DNA from: Mastigamoeba balamuthi
Taxonomy: Eukaryota > Evosea > Mastigamoebida > Mastigamoebidae
Assembly (NCBI GenBank): GCA_902651635.1
Contig: CACRSC010000472.1
Location: 171,562 to 235,561, forward strand
Direction of reading: 5' to 3'
DNA: 64,000 bases
Shown: positions 47,516 through 58,448 of the stretch, piece after piece
Numbering within the stretch: position 1 is the stretch's first letter
Layout of the letters: every line of letters begins with the position of its first letter
Translations under genes and position numbers: made by a program
The notes under the pieces: generated by a model
What the model saw: the letters and a program-made list of their open reading frames with translations, nothing else
Told to the model about the DNA's origin: nothing
Database searches by the model: none

Positions 47516-47994
47516 GGGGGGCAGGGGCTAGTGTGTGGATGTGGTTGCTGCGTCTGTGGTGCACAAGATGGTCTCTGATCCCTGTGGTAACAACCTATTA
47601 ACCGCTGGGCTATTTTGAAAACAGGGTTGATTCACAGGCCACTCACTCTCATCGTTAAAAATCAGCCGTTGCCGGCGTCGGCCCTGTCATCCAGCAGCAG
47701 TCCTGCCGGGATTTCGCCCACGCACATCACGCAGACGGGCGACGCCGAAGCTCCACCTCTCTGCTGGCCCAACGACCGTGGACCCGCGACCCACGTGAGG
47801 GCGATCCGGTACGTGCTCCGAGCAACGAGGCTGCTCCGCGCAACATCATTCTTCTTGCCACCCACGCGAACTACGAAAAGAGGGACACCCCACTGACCCG
47901 ATCTGAAGTGTAAATCGCCGAACCCGACAACGCTCCAATCTCTCTCGCACCGGTGCATTTTTTTTGCGCGGACTCCGGAAAAGACACTGCGCCA
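47516..47994. promoter_or_regulatory. Divergent promoter region, TPR gene and cyclase copy 2
   Basis: 479 bp between two start codons on opposite strands. No additional gene supported. Confidence 0.35.
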
Positions 47995-50403
47995 ATGCCG
48001 AGGATCCACGTCTCTGCTGGCGCAACGACCGCGGGCATCAGCCTGGCCACCTCGCTCGTCCTGGCGGCAGTGGTCATCACGCCGTTTGCGCTGCTGTCGA
48101 CGCGGTTCGCGCTGGGCCAGATCGAGCGGATCATCGACATGCAGCTCGACCTGCACGTGGCCACAGTCGAGGCCACCGCCGACACGCAGCTCAGGGCCGT
48201 CGCGGGCCACTACGCCACGCTGGTCCACTCGGGGCTGCTGCCAGCGGCGCGCGACAGCGACACGATGGCCGCGCTGTACTGGGGCTACAAGGAGCAGCAG
48301 CGGTACCTCTCGTGGCTCTGCTTCTTCTTCCCCGAGGACCACGGGCACTTTGTCGCCGTGTTCAACGACGCCCTCGAGGGCGTGCTCCTCTCCCACGGCA
48401 TCAGGACCGTCGACAACGCCTCGTCGGCCGCGCTGGCCCAGCGCCTGCACCCCGCAGAGACGGACTCGGGGAAGAGAGTCGCCTTCACCCTGCAGAGGAA
48501 CTACACGCTGCCGACCAGCGCGCTGCTGGCTGGCCAGCTTGTGGCCCCTACAACGCACAAGATACAGGCGAGCATCACGACGGGGGAGCTGGGCATCGTG
48601 TACACGGTCCGGCTGTGTGCGGACGGAAACCCCTGCGCGCAGGGCGAGCCCGACCAGGCGGGCATCCTGCAGATCGTCGCGACCAGCGCGGACATGTCGT
48701 CCAACCTGCGCGACTCGCTGTCAGACGGCGCGGACTCCAGCGCCAGGGCTTTCGTCACAGACGGGGACGGAAGGCTGATCGCTGTCTCGCACGGGTCGCC
48801 GTGGGTCAGCGTCAACGGGCGCCTGCAGTACCTCATGTGCAGCAACAGGTCGGTCGGCGACCCCGAGTTGGCGACGATCGGGAAGGACCTCGTGGACGCT
48901 GGAAAGGTGGGCAAGGAGATCCACATGCATCGCACGAGCACGCACATCGTATCGTCCAAGAGCATCGCCGTCGGGAACGCTGGGACAGTGTGGACCATCT
49001 ACTACGCCGTGCCCACACAGGCGGTGTACGGCGACCTCAACAGGACTGTCGGCATCTGTGTGGGCATCGCCGGCTCGCTGGCGCTGTTCGCTGCCTTCGC
49101 GTCGTGGTCCGTGCAGCACCTATTCCTCACAATGCCGCTCAACGGAGCTGTCAAGACGATCAACACGCTGGCACGGCTGAACATGCGCGGCATCGCAGAG
49201 GTAACAAACACGCCCCCGGCCATAGAGGCAAAGCCCGCAGAGAGGCAGATCGCGCAGACCGAGAGCTCCGCTCCATGTCGTAGACGCCGGAGGTACACGG
49301 CGCAGGTACCAGCGACGGGCAGCTTTCTCGCCGAGGTGTCGGGGGTGCTGCAGGCGGCGGACAAGATGGTGCACTCGCTGTACTGCGTGGGGCGCTACGT
49401 CTCGATGGACCTGGCGACGTGGGTCATCGGCAAGGGCGTGGTGTCGTCGCCGTTGCAGCCGCGCGACGTGTCGGTGCTGTTCTGCGACATCGAGGGATCG
49501 ACGGCGATGATCGACCGGTGCAGGGCCGAGGACACGATGGCCGAGTTTGCGGAGATGCTCAACGAGATCCTGACGAACCTGGCCAACACGGCCAAGCACT
49601 ACGGCGGCTACATCGACAAGTTCATCGGCGACGGTGCGCTCTCGCCCACCCCCGCACGCACCGCAGCCATGTAGTCTCCGCAGTACCTCCTTACGGCCTC
49701 TCTTGATGTCCCTTTCCCTCCAACAGAGGTGATGGTGGTCTTCAACGCGCCGTGCGAGTGCCCGCAGCACGAAGGCAGGGCGTGCGAGGCGGCGGTGGCG
49801 ATGCAGCAGTGCATCCAGAGGCTGAGGGGCGAGTGGGAGAGCAGCGGCAAGTACAAGAGCTTCACGTGTCCGCGGGTGCGCGTGTCGGTCGCGTCGGGTA
49901 CCGTCCTGGTGGGCGACATCGGGGCTTTCGGGACGCTGGTCAACTACACAGCCATCGGGGAGGTCGTGTGCATCGCTGCGCGCCTGCAGGAGGTGGCCAA
50001 GACCCTCAAGCCCCCGTCGGGCATCCTCCTCACCGGCGAGACGTGGGACGCCGCTGTGCTGGCCGGCTCTGCGTCTCTCGTCACCGACGACTCGCACACC
50101 TCGGCGATCGTTGGGCACTCGTGCGGAGTCACAACTGTGCGCGGGTGCAGCCTGCCCCTGGCCCTGTACACTCTGCTGGGAAACAGGGAGTCGCTCAGCG
50201 CCGAGCTGAGGACGAACGGATTCCACTTTCAGAGGGCGATGCACGCACTGGCCCAGGGAGACTGTCGCAAGTGCGTTGAGGTGCTGGCGCAGGACGTCGA
50301 CGCGAGCTATCTTCCCGCAGTGAGGTCTGCACTTCTGGATGCTGCGCATTCCCCTCAGGAATTCCAGAAGGGCCTCGTCACACTTGACCTGAAGAAGAAC
50401 TGA
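47995..50403 (+). CDS. Receptor-type class III nucleotide cyclase, copy 2
   Basis: Exons 47995-49633 and 49727-50403; about 771 residues. It is collinear with the gene at 18453-20793: TM1 (SLATSLVLAAVVITPFALLS), a long sensor region with the same motifs (LSTRFALGQIERIIDMQLDL, GHYATLVHSG, MHRTSTHIVSSKSIAVGNAG), TM2 (GICVGIAGSLALFAAFASW) and the cyclase domain. The metal Asp residues are in VLFCDIEGSTAMIDR and KFIGDE, the Lys is in KFIGD, Thr in YTAIGE, and Arg in CIAARLQ; the usual transition-state Asn is Cys here too. At the second metal-site loop the Asp of 'GD' in YTAIG(D) is Glu. The intron interrupts the same codon region as in copy 1. Probably an adenylate cyclase responding to an extracellular or lumenal cue. 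Confidence 0.85.
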
Positions 50404-50611
50404 ATTGCCAGCAGCCTCCATGTCATGGCACTGTACCACAGCACAGCAACTCTTACGCCCGGAGTTCTAGAGGAATAGAATCTGTTTGACTGAGTTTTTC
50501 ACAAAGTAAGAGGAATACCTGAGTGCCGGGGTTGCTTGCGCAGGAAATCACTCTTCCTCCTCAAAACCTGTGTTATGGCCTGTGTGCTCATGAAAACTAA
50601 CTCAATCTACA
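50404..50611. other. Spacer before decayed cyclase copy
   Basis: About 200 bp with no feature seen; marks the 5' breakpoint of the partial duplication. Confidence 0.4.
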
Positions 50612-51440
50612 GGCGGCGAACAAGATGGTGCACTCGCTGTACTGCGTGGGGCACTACGTCTCGATAGATCTGGGGACGTGGGTCATCGACAAGGCGTGAT
50701 GTCATCGCCGCTGAAGCTGCATGACGTGTTGGTACTGTTCTGCAACATCGAGGGCTCGATGGCAATGATCGACTGGTGCAGGGCTGAGGACACAATGGCC
50801 AAGTTTGCGAAGATGCTCAACGAGGTCCTGACGAACTTTGGCCAACACGGCCATGCACTCCGGTGGCTACATCGACAAGTTCATTGGCGACAGTGCACTA
50901 TCGCCCACCCCCGCATGCACCACAGCCTCCTCACGGCCTTGGTGATGTCCCTTCCCCTCCAACAGAGGTGATGGTTGCGTTCAATTCACCATGTGAGTGC
51001 CCACAGCACGAAGGCAGGGCATGCGAGGTGGCAGTGGTGATGCAGCAGTGCATCCAGAGGCTGCAGGCCTAGTAGGAGGGCAGTGGCAAGTACAAGAGCT
51101 TCACGTGTCTGCGGGTGCGCGTGTCTGCCACCTCGCCGTCCTTATGGGCGGCATAGGGGCTTTCTGGACGCTGGCAAACCACACCATCATCGGCAAGGTC
51201 GTGTGCATCGCTGCGCACCAGCAGGAGGTGGCCAAGGCCATCAAGCCCGGTCCGGCATCCTCCTCACCGGCGAGACTTGGGATGCCACTGTGCTGGCCGG
51301 CTCAGCATCTCTGGTCACAGACGACTTGCACACCTCGGCGATCGTTGGGCACTCGTGCGGAGTCACAACTGTGCGCGGGTGCAGCCTGCCCCTGGCCCTG
51401 TACACCCTGCTGGGAAACAGCGAGTCGCTCAGCGCTCTAA
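50612..51440 (+). pseudogene. Decayed partial duplicate of the cyclase catalytic domain
   Basis: Closely matches 49354-50200 of the intact gene just upstream, from aggcggcgaacaagatggtg through the former intron to gagtcgctcagcgc. Defects: a one-base loss near 50692 shifts the frame after the WVID segment, TAG replaces Trp near 51069, and further indels lie near 51130 and 51247. The copy lacks the sensor and transmembrane parts altogether, and its end runs into unrelated sequence. The retained intron shows it arose by DNA duplication, not retroposition. Confidence 0.9.
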
Positions 51441-51768
51441 TTCTGATGTCAACATCGTCATGAATTGCGACCCTCGACGTGTAAACACAGAAAAGCACCT
51501 CGTACGGTTGGTGGACCGGTGCCTTTTTTCATCTCCGAGGTGCGGAATACCCTTTTTGCGCCGGTTCCGTGTGCTAGAAGTTGGAGCGTTCGGGGCCTCC
51601 GGCCCACGCGCTGCATTACCGGGGCCCGGCGGGGGGTCGCGAACGTGGCAGGCCTCCTTCCCCTTGTGCCCACAGTCGTCAGGAGTGGCCAGAGTTCAGA
51701 TCTGCAGCGTCGAGAGGCAGAAATAACTGCTGGAAAAAGCCAAATGCCACCGGACCCGTTCAGATGTT
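51441..51768. other. Convergent 3' region, about 330 bp
   Basis: No gene seen. Contains unique sequence between the 3' breakpoint of the cyclase pseudogene and the end of the UFD1-like gene. Confidence 0.5.
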
Positions 51769-53193
51769 CTATGCAATGTCCTCCGGCCTCACGTCGTCCT
51801 TCCCGTGTTCGCTCTTCAGGTGCTGGCGAATGTCTTCCCGTGCAGTGCAGACAAGTAAGGGCGGGTGAGGGAGCTGAGGAGAGCGCTCGGACGGCAGGAG
51901 GGCATGCGCACTTGACCGGCTGAGCACTTGGCCGCAAAGTGCGCACGAGGCGGTTCGTGACCCGCACTCGAGTTCGTGGCGCTGTATCTCGCAGGCGGGC
52001 TCCCACATGTCGCAGAAGCTGCACCGCACAGGCCTCAGAGAGCACTCGGCCCTCATGTGATCCTGCAGAGCCCTCTGCTCAAACTCGCTCCCGCACTCGC
52101 ACATGTACTGCAGAGCGCAGTCGGCTGTGTGAGCGAACCGAGGAGGGGGCGACCGGACCTTGGAGTGCTCGAGCTGCATNGTACGGCATGACCGCGGTGC
52201 CCTCGGGGGCGGTGAAGTCCAGGACGGCTGCGTGGACCTGCGCGAGGGTCTCGCCGCCGGGGAGCTCCCTGCGGACCCTGAAGACGACCGGGAACACGAC
52301 GCCCCGCTCCACAATGTCGTCGAGCGCCTTCTTCGGCAGCACCACTGCCCCAGGGCCAGGGGGGGACGCTCGTGAGGCCTGGCGGTGTGCTGCAGCGCGG
52401 TGGCGGACCCCTGTTGCTGCACTCGAGGGCGCTGTCGGGGTCCTGGAGGCCGGAAGCGGCCAGAGACGTGCAGCGGGCTCGGAAGTCGAGCGTCGCGTTG
52501 GGGTCGTCTCTCCGGGCGGGCGCAGCGTCTCGGGCACGCCGGTACGACTCGCGCGCCCGCTGCTCGCCCCACATGCCCCCGCCAGTCTCGTAGATGCGCT
52601 CCAGCGCCGCCTCCCTCGCTCGCCTGGCCGCCTCCTGCTCAAACGCCTCCTGCAGCGTTTGATTTCGCGAGATTCACGCCAGATTCCCGATTCCATCAAT
52701 GACGTGGAGATATATAACGCGCGGAATCTGCGGGGGGCGACCTTGTACTTGGCCGCGAGCTGCGCCTGCTCGAGGGCCTCGCGCCTGGCGCGCTCCGTGT
52801 CCTCCTCCTCCTCGCGCTCGGCGATGGCCGCGCGCACGTGGGCGGTCTCTGCGAGCGCCAGCTGCTCGCTGGCGATGCTGCGCGCGAGGTCGGCCGACGA
52901 GAGGCCGAACAGCGCCAGCCGCTGCGGGTCCTTCAGCCGCAGCCCGCTCAGCGGCGTGGCGTCCGGGGGGACCCGCGAGGTCGCAGGGACCAGCCCGACG
53001 ATCTTCTGCGCAGAGGGCTCGACGCCGGTCGCGCGCTGGGCCCGACGGCCGTCAATTGAATTGGACGGGTATCACTGGCGAGAGACGGGGAGGGGGGGGC
53101 TACCTCGATGGCGGCGCGGAGGTCCCGAACGGTGCCAGCTGACGGAACATCGAGCTCGTGATCCAAGCCCTGGTAGCGAACGCGGAAGCGCAT
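51769..53193 (-). CDS. Ubiquitin-like, UFD1-like and zinc-finger protein
   Basis: Exons on the minus strand: 53193-53104, 53035-52742, 52649-52409, 52344-52159, 52107 to about 51769 (a further short intron near 51810-51910 is likely). The N-terminus is a ubiquitin-like domain (MRFRVRYQGLDHELDVPSAG, VGLVPATSR, PLSGLRLKDPQRLALFG). A charged helix follows (AAIAEREEEEDTERARREAL). The UFD1-like double-psi barrel part is VVLPKKALDDIVERGVVFPV, LAQVHAAVLDFTAPEGTAVM. The C-terminus has TRAF/C2H2-type zinc motifs (YMCECGSEFEQRALQDHMRA, CSFCDMWEPACEIQRHELEC, CALCGQ, RQHLKSEHG). The same domain set occurs in plant and amoebal UFD1-family proteins of the Cdc48 ubiquitin pathway. A single N at 52180 interrupts the frame in the conserved motif after TAVMPY; see findings. 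Confidence 0.8.
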
Positions 53194-53263
53194 CTTCGCA
53201 AAAATGATTTTAAAAAGATCTCCAGGATACCAACATAAATCTAAATTACTCGTGGAATAAAAA

Positions 53264-53335
53264 TGGTCCCACCAGGTATTGATCCTGGAACCCTCGACAC
53301 GTCAAGTCGATGTGATGCCACTACACCATGAGACC
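53264..53335 (-). tRNA. tRNA-Val (anticodon GAC)
   Basis: The minus strand folds as a 72-nt tRNA: acceptor GGTCTCA with TGGGACC (7 pairs, one G-T), D stem GTG/CAC, anticodon stem TCGAC/GTCGA with loop TTGACGT (anticodon GAC, valine GTC/GTT), five-base variable loop GGGTT, T stem CCAGG/CCTGG, discriminator A. The T loop is ATCAATA, with A at position 54 instead of T. TTTTT follows at once, a Pol III terminator. No intron. CCA is not needed beyond the discriminator. It begins 25 bp downstream of the stop codon of the transporter gene on the same strand. Confidence 0.88.
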
Positions 53336-53360
53336 ACTTCACAATCATTGAAGGGGTTTC

Positions 53361-55198
53361 TCAGTTCGGCTTGGCGCACCAGATGTGGGAGCACACAGAG
53401 ATAACAATCATCACCACGCTCAGCAGCACGGAGGAACCCGCCAGGCCGTAGTACCATCCCCATATCTCCAAGTTGAGCGCTCTGTCTCCCACCTGTCCCC
53501 TGCACGTCAGCGAGGGCACGCGCGACAGCTGTTCTGCGCACGACGAAGAGGAACAGGTTCTGTATGGCGATGGACACCACGTAGTTGAACGTGAAGACCA
53601 CGGCAAAGTCCACGAACCGCGCCTGCGCGGCCTTGACTGACTTGGAGCTCTGCAGCGGCGCCGTCTCCTCGTCGCAGTTGATCTCCTCGACCGTGGCCGC
53701 CGCTGCGTCGACGAGGCGCATCTCCTCCCCGAGCATCACCGACGCCACCATCAGCAGCAGCTCGGCGACGGCGTTGTATGCGACGATGAGGCCGACGGCC
53801 GCGCGTATGTCCGTGCGGACCTGCGAGAGCCCGAAGAAGAGGGCCGCGAGGGCGAACGAGGAGAACCAGATGACGGGCCTCGCGACGCGCCTGGTCGCGC
53901 GGACGGGGACCAGCGCCGCGAGGAACAGGACGCCCGAGGCGACGCCGTAGGACGTGGCCGAGATGAAGCCGTTCTTGGAGCCCGCCTGGGCGTCGACCTC
54001 GCGCAGCAGCGACTTCCAGGCCTTGTTGTTGATCGTGTGCAGCGCCAGCGTGACCGACGAGAACAGCGACCACTGCGTCACGGCCGCGTGCCTGTGGTAC
54101 CTCGCGAACGCCCTGCCGATGCCCGGCAGCATCTGCCGGAGCTGGAACTCCCTCCCCGCCTGCGCGCCGTGTGTGAGCTGCCTGCGTGCGTGTGTGCTGG
54201 GTGAGGTTCTGAAGGCCAACCGGGGGCAGGGCGCCCGTGAAGATGCCGACGAGGACCATCTCGAGGCAGACGACGGAGCAGCCGGCGCCGACGACGAGCA
54301 CGTTGGTGTACGAGCCGACGGCAGGCAGCACGGCCTGCCCCACGAGCGACCCGCCCATGATGCCCATCATCATCGCCACGCTGTTGATGCTGCCCTCCCA
54401 GTGTCAGTCGGTCACAACATCGCCTCGCCGAGTGCTGCTGAAGCAAAAGGGAGGGAGGAGAGAGAGAGAGACAAAGAGACAAGACAGAAACAGAGACAGA
54501 GACAGAGACATAGAGAGACAAAGAGAGAGAGAGAGAGAGGAGTGCCTGCTGCCGAGCTGCCACATGTGCTTGGGGACGAGGGAGAACAGGGCGCAGGTGA
54601 CGAGGAAGCCGGCGCCGAAGGAGAACGAGCCAAAGGCCTGCGAGACGCTCATGAGGGCGCGCGGGTGGCCGCTGGGCGCAGCCGCGAAGAGCGTGTCGCA
54701 GGCGACGAGGGCCAGGGCCTCGAGGACGAGCGCTGCGCGGTAGCCGGCGACGTAGAGCACGAGGCCCGTCGCCAGCGTGGCGGGCACCATGCAGTACGCG
54801 CTGATCTGCAGGACCGACGAGTACAGCACCTTGTTGGCCATGCCCTTCTCCTCGGCTGCCTGCACGGGCCAGTCTGCTGGTCAGTGCTGCCGCATGATGG
54901 TCGAAAACGACAGAAGGCAGCCACAATGAAAAGGGGGAGCAACCCAGACACCGGAGAAGACAAACACACGACGTGAGAGTCGTCCATACTCGTCGAGAAA
55001 CGCGGGGAAAACGGGGCAGGGATGGAAAATGCGCAGTGGTGCCAACAGGCGGCCACGTGCCTGGACGTTGAAGGAGGAGCCCGGGTTGAAGGCGTGCAGG
55101 AACTGGTACGAGCACAGGAAGAACATGACCGGGGCGTACGTCGCCAGGTCCGTGGAGAGGAACTGCCGCGTCCTGGTTCCCCACACACCCCACGCCAT
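53361..55198 (-). CDS. Multi-pass transporter, SLC19 (folate/thiamine)-like
   Basis: Exons 55198-55067, 54859-54564, 54389-54221, 54159-53542, 53492-53361; about 448 residues. Hydrophobic segments are visible around YAPVMFFLCSYQFLH, LQISAYCMVPATLATGLVLY, ALVLEALALVACDTLFAAA, FGSFSFGAGFLVTCALFSLV, VAMMMGIMGGSLVGQAVLP, VLVVGAGCSVVCLEMVLVGI, then after a cytoplasmic loop a second half with GVASGVLFLAALVPV, FSSFALAALFFGL, AVGLIVAYNAVAELLLMVAS, VVFTFNYVVSIAIQNLFLFV and SSVLLSVVMIVISVCSHIW. Eleven to twelve helices with a central break is the MFS layout; the first-half pattern is most like the reduced-folate/thiamine carriers. The substrate is inferred, not shown. The intron after exon 2 contains a (CT)-rich sense-strand tract (54445-54540). 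Confidence 0.6.
54445..54540. repeat. GA/CT-rich imperfect microsatellite in a transporter intron
   Basis: Runs of gagagag and gagaca (CT and CTGTCT on the sense strand) inside the 174-bp intron 54563-54390, giving it a long pyrimidine tract, as in the FHA-bromodomain gene but shorter and interrupted. Confidence 0.8.
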
Positions 55199-55285
55199 CC
55201 GATACCGGGCTGCTCTTTGGCTGCATATCTCCAAGATCTTCACCCCTCGAAGAATCTCCCGGATTCAGTTTGTTATTTCGGGAAC
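55199..55285. promoter_or_regulatory. Very short divergent promoter
   Basis: Only 87 bp separate the transporter start (-) and the kinesin start (+). It contains catatctcc about 60 bp upstream of the kinesin ATG. Confidence 0.4.
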
Positions 55286-58200
55286 ATGAGTGGGGACAAC
55301 ATCAAGGTGATCGCGCGGTTCCGGCCCACGAACACGCGCGAGACGGAGGAGATGGCAGGCAAGGAGGGCAAGCTCAAGCTGACCTTCCCCTCCAACGACA
55401 CCGCCGAGGTACGCGAATTCGTCTTTTCTCGCAAAAACCGAACCCCTCTCCCCCCGAAAGGTCGCGATGCCCCCGAACCAGTACCGGTTCACGTTCGACC
55501 GTGTGTATCCGCCGGACACTAAGCAGGTCGAGTTCTACGAGGGCGTGGCCCGCAACACGGTCAACGACGTGCTGGACGGGTTCAACGGGACAAGTGCGAG
55601 GGATTGCGAAAAGATTCTCCCGAGGGGGAGATGCGGGAATCTGTGCTGATGACGTGTGGCACGCGCAGTCTTTGCGTACGGCCAGACGGGCGCGGGCAAG
55701 TCGTACACAATGATGGGCCCCGACGGGTCGATCATGGACGACGACATGCGTGGCGTCATACCGCGAGCCGCGGGGCAGCTCTTCGACGCCATCAGGGGAG
55801 ACAAGGGCGAGGTCTCCGAGTGGAAAATCAAGGTGCCGATTGCGATTCCAGTTCCCGGAATGATATCTTCGCTCAGTGCTCTTATCTGGAAATCTACCTG
55901 GAGACGGTCACCGACCTGTTCCGCCCGGAGCTCTCGAACCTCAAAGTCCGCGAGACGCCTTCGCAGGGAGTGTGGGTCGACGGCCTCACGGAGGAGTTTG
56001 CCACCTGCGAACAGGATATCTTCGACCTGTAGATATTCTTCCGCTGGGTTCCTATGATTCACAGCTTCGCAGGCTGACCCTGGGAGGCGAGAACCGTGTC
56101 GTCAGCGCCACGAAGATGAATGCCGTCAGCTCCCGTTCGCACAGCGTGTTCATAGTCACCGTGGAGCAGCGCATGGCTGATGGGTCGACCAAGAGTGGCC
56201 GTCTGAATCTCGTCGATCTCGCCGGATCCGAAAAGTAAAAAAGCAGTTGACTCTATTCTGATTTGTCTCACCCGTCAATGACCAGGGTGGGGAAGACTGG
56301 TGCCACCGGCACTCGCCTGGAGGAGGCCAAGAAGATCAACCTGTCTCTGAGCGCCCTGGGAAACTGCATCAACGCCCTGACGAAGAGTGGGACAACCCAC
56401 GTCCCTTTCAGGTTCGATTCCCTCTCCCGTCAATTTGAAAAACTCATTGCATTGCCGCAGGGACTCGAAGCTCACGCACATCCTGAAGGACTCGCTCGGA
56501 GGGAACACCAAGACTACGCTGGTGATCGCGTGCAGCCCCAGCGAGTTCAACATCGTCGAGACGATCGACACGATGCGCTTTGGCGAGCGCGCCAAGACGA
56601 TCAAGAACAAGCCCAAGGTCAACAAGATGCTCAGCGCCGCCGAGCTCCAGCGCATTGTCGAGAAGCTCACCAAGGAGCTCGAGATCCTGCGCGCATACTG
56701 TGCCCAGCTCGAGAAGCAGATCGACCCCCGCAAGCTCGCCGAGCACAAGGCGCTGCTGCAGTCGCAGACAGCGCAGGTAGCCGCCGAGACGGCCGCGTCG
56801 ACGGCCGAGGGCGAGTCGGACTACACGCCGCTGGCCGCCGCGGGCATCCTGGAGCTCACCGAGGCCCGCCTGCAGCTGCAGCAGATGAAGGAGCGGACGG
56901 AAATCGTTATCGGGGACCTCAGGGAGGAGGTCGAGTTCCTCAAGTCGCGCGAGGACGAGAACCAGGCGCAGATCGAGGCGGCCAAGAAGGCCTCGGAGGA
57001 GCAGCTCCGCAAGGTCCGCGAGGCCGATGCGCAGTTCAGGCAGCGCTCCGCCAAGCTCGAGCTCGAGAACAAGCGGCTCAGGGTCAGTTCCTCCAACGCC
57101 TCTTGCCACCGGGTTCCTCCCGGTTCTGACTGGTGTGCGTGTGCTTTCAGTACGAGCTGGAGCAGAAGGGGGCGGAGATTGAGGAGCTGCACGAGGCTGT
57201 TCGCACTGTAAGCAAGCAGTCGAACGAGTATCAGATGCAGCTGGCGCAGAAGAACAACACCGGGAGTTCCGGGGGTGCGTCCAAGGTGCTCGAGGAGAAG
57301 ATGGAGGCTCTGCGCAGGGAGACAGCCGAGGCCCAGGAGCGGGCGGCCGCGGACGTCGCCAGCGTGCTCGAGGAGCTGAATCAGAGCGAGTCGCGCAACG
57401 GGGAGCTCACCGAGACGCTGTCCAAGGTCAGCGCCGAGGTTGCGCGCCTCCAGGACGAGTCTTCGAGTGGGTCCGAGGCGGTAGCGCTGGCAGAACGCAA
57501 GCTGGCCCTGAGGGCGGAGGAAATCGCCGCTCTTCGCAAGTCCGGTGCCATGGCGCCACCAGAGATCGATGCCGCGCTCGCACGAATAGAGAAGGAGCTG
57601 ACCGTAAGGTTTAAATGCGAAGGTAGTTCAGCCGTACTGACTTACCGACCCCTTGCAGCGCCAAGAAGCACACAGAGGGGCTGAAGCAAATGAGAGAGCA
57701 GCACAGGACGCAGCTGGCGGCGCTGCAGAAAGAGCTCGACAGGAAGAGCGCCGAGAAGGCTGTGCTCGAGGGCAAAGTCCAGGACCCCGAAGTCATATCG
57801 CGGCTCAAGAAAGGCAAGCTGGTCCACGCAGCAACCCCTCACACAGAGTCCACCCATATTCTCACGCATAGAGTTCGTAACAACAGAAATCGAGGAGCTC
57901 AAGACGAAGCTTACAAAGAGAAGTGTTGCGCCTGGAGCTGACGACTTGGAGAGGCTCGAGGCGGAGCTGGGGTCGCTTAGGGAGCGCCTCAAGGCTGAGG
58001 CCGCTGAGAAGCTACTGATGGAACCCCGCCTAAAGCAGCTGGCCATGCAAAGCAAGCACATAGAGGAGATCGAGGCGCAGCTGAAGTACGTGCCATGTAC
58101 TGTTGAACCCGACTCAGTGAGACACGCAGCGATGTCATAGGAGAGCGTGAGACGCTGCGCAAAGGGGAGAAGGAAGCAGGCGAGAAGTGCGAAGAGCTCG

Positions 58201-58448
58201 AGTCTGTGATCACGCAGCTCACGGAAAGGGTGAAGGAGCTCGAGGAAGCCAACGAGCTCCTCTTGCGCCGTCCGTCGAACAGGATATTCCGGCCCGCGGG
58301 AGAGAAACGGTCTGTGATCCACTCGGCATACTCCACTCGGGAGGATATCGAGAACATGCCCACGAAACTGAAAATCACGGGGTCAACAATCCTAGAGGAA
58401 GCACGTGCTCAGGCACAGCGTTCTAAGACATCCCGTGGAGACAACTAA
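55286..58448 (+). CDS. Kinesin-1 heavy chain
   Basis: Eleven exons: 55286-55408, 55461-55593, 55669-55832, 55877-56028, 56073-56234, 56286-56411, 56461-57082, 57151-57608, 57659-57813, about 57887-58085, 58130-58448; about 870 residues. The motor comes first ([16 protein letters not shown]), with the P-loop [16 protein letters not shown], switch [10 protein letters not shown], switch [13 protein letters not shown] and relay region [17 protein letters not shown]. The neck-linker [16 protein letters not shown] is the kinesin-1 hallmark. A dimerising coiled coil ([18 protein letters not shown] and on) and a short basic tail ([13 protein letters not shown]) follow. It is a plus-end microtubule motor for vesicles and organelles. 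The animal-type autoinhibitory IAK motif is not evident. One intron uses a GC donor. Confidence 0.93.
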
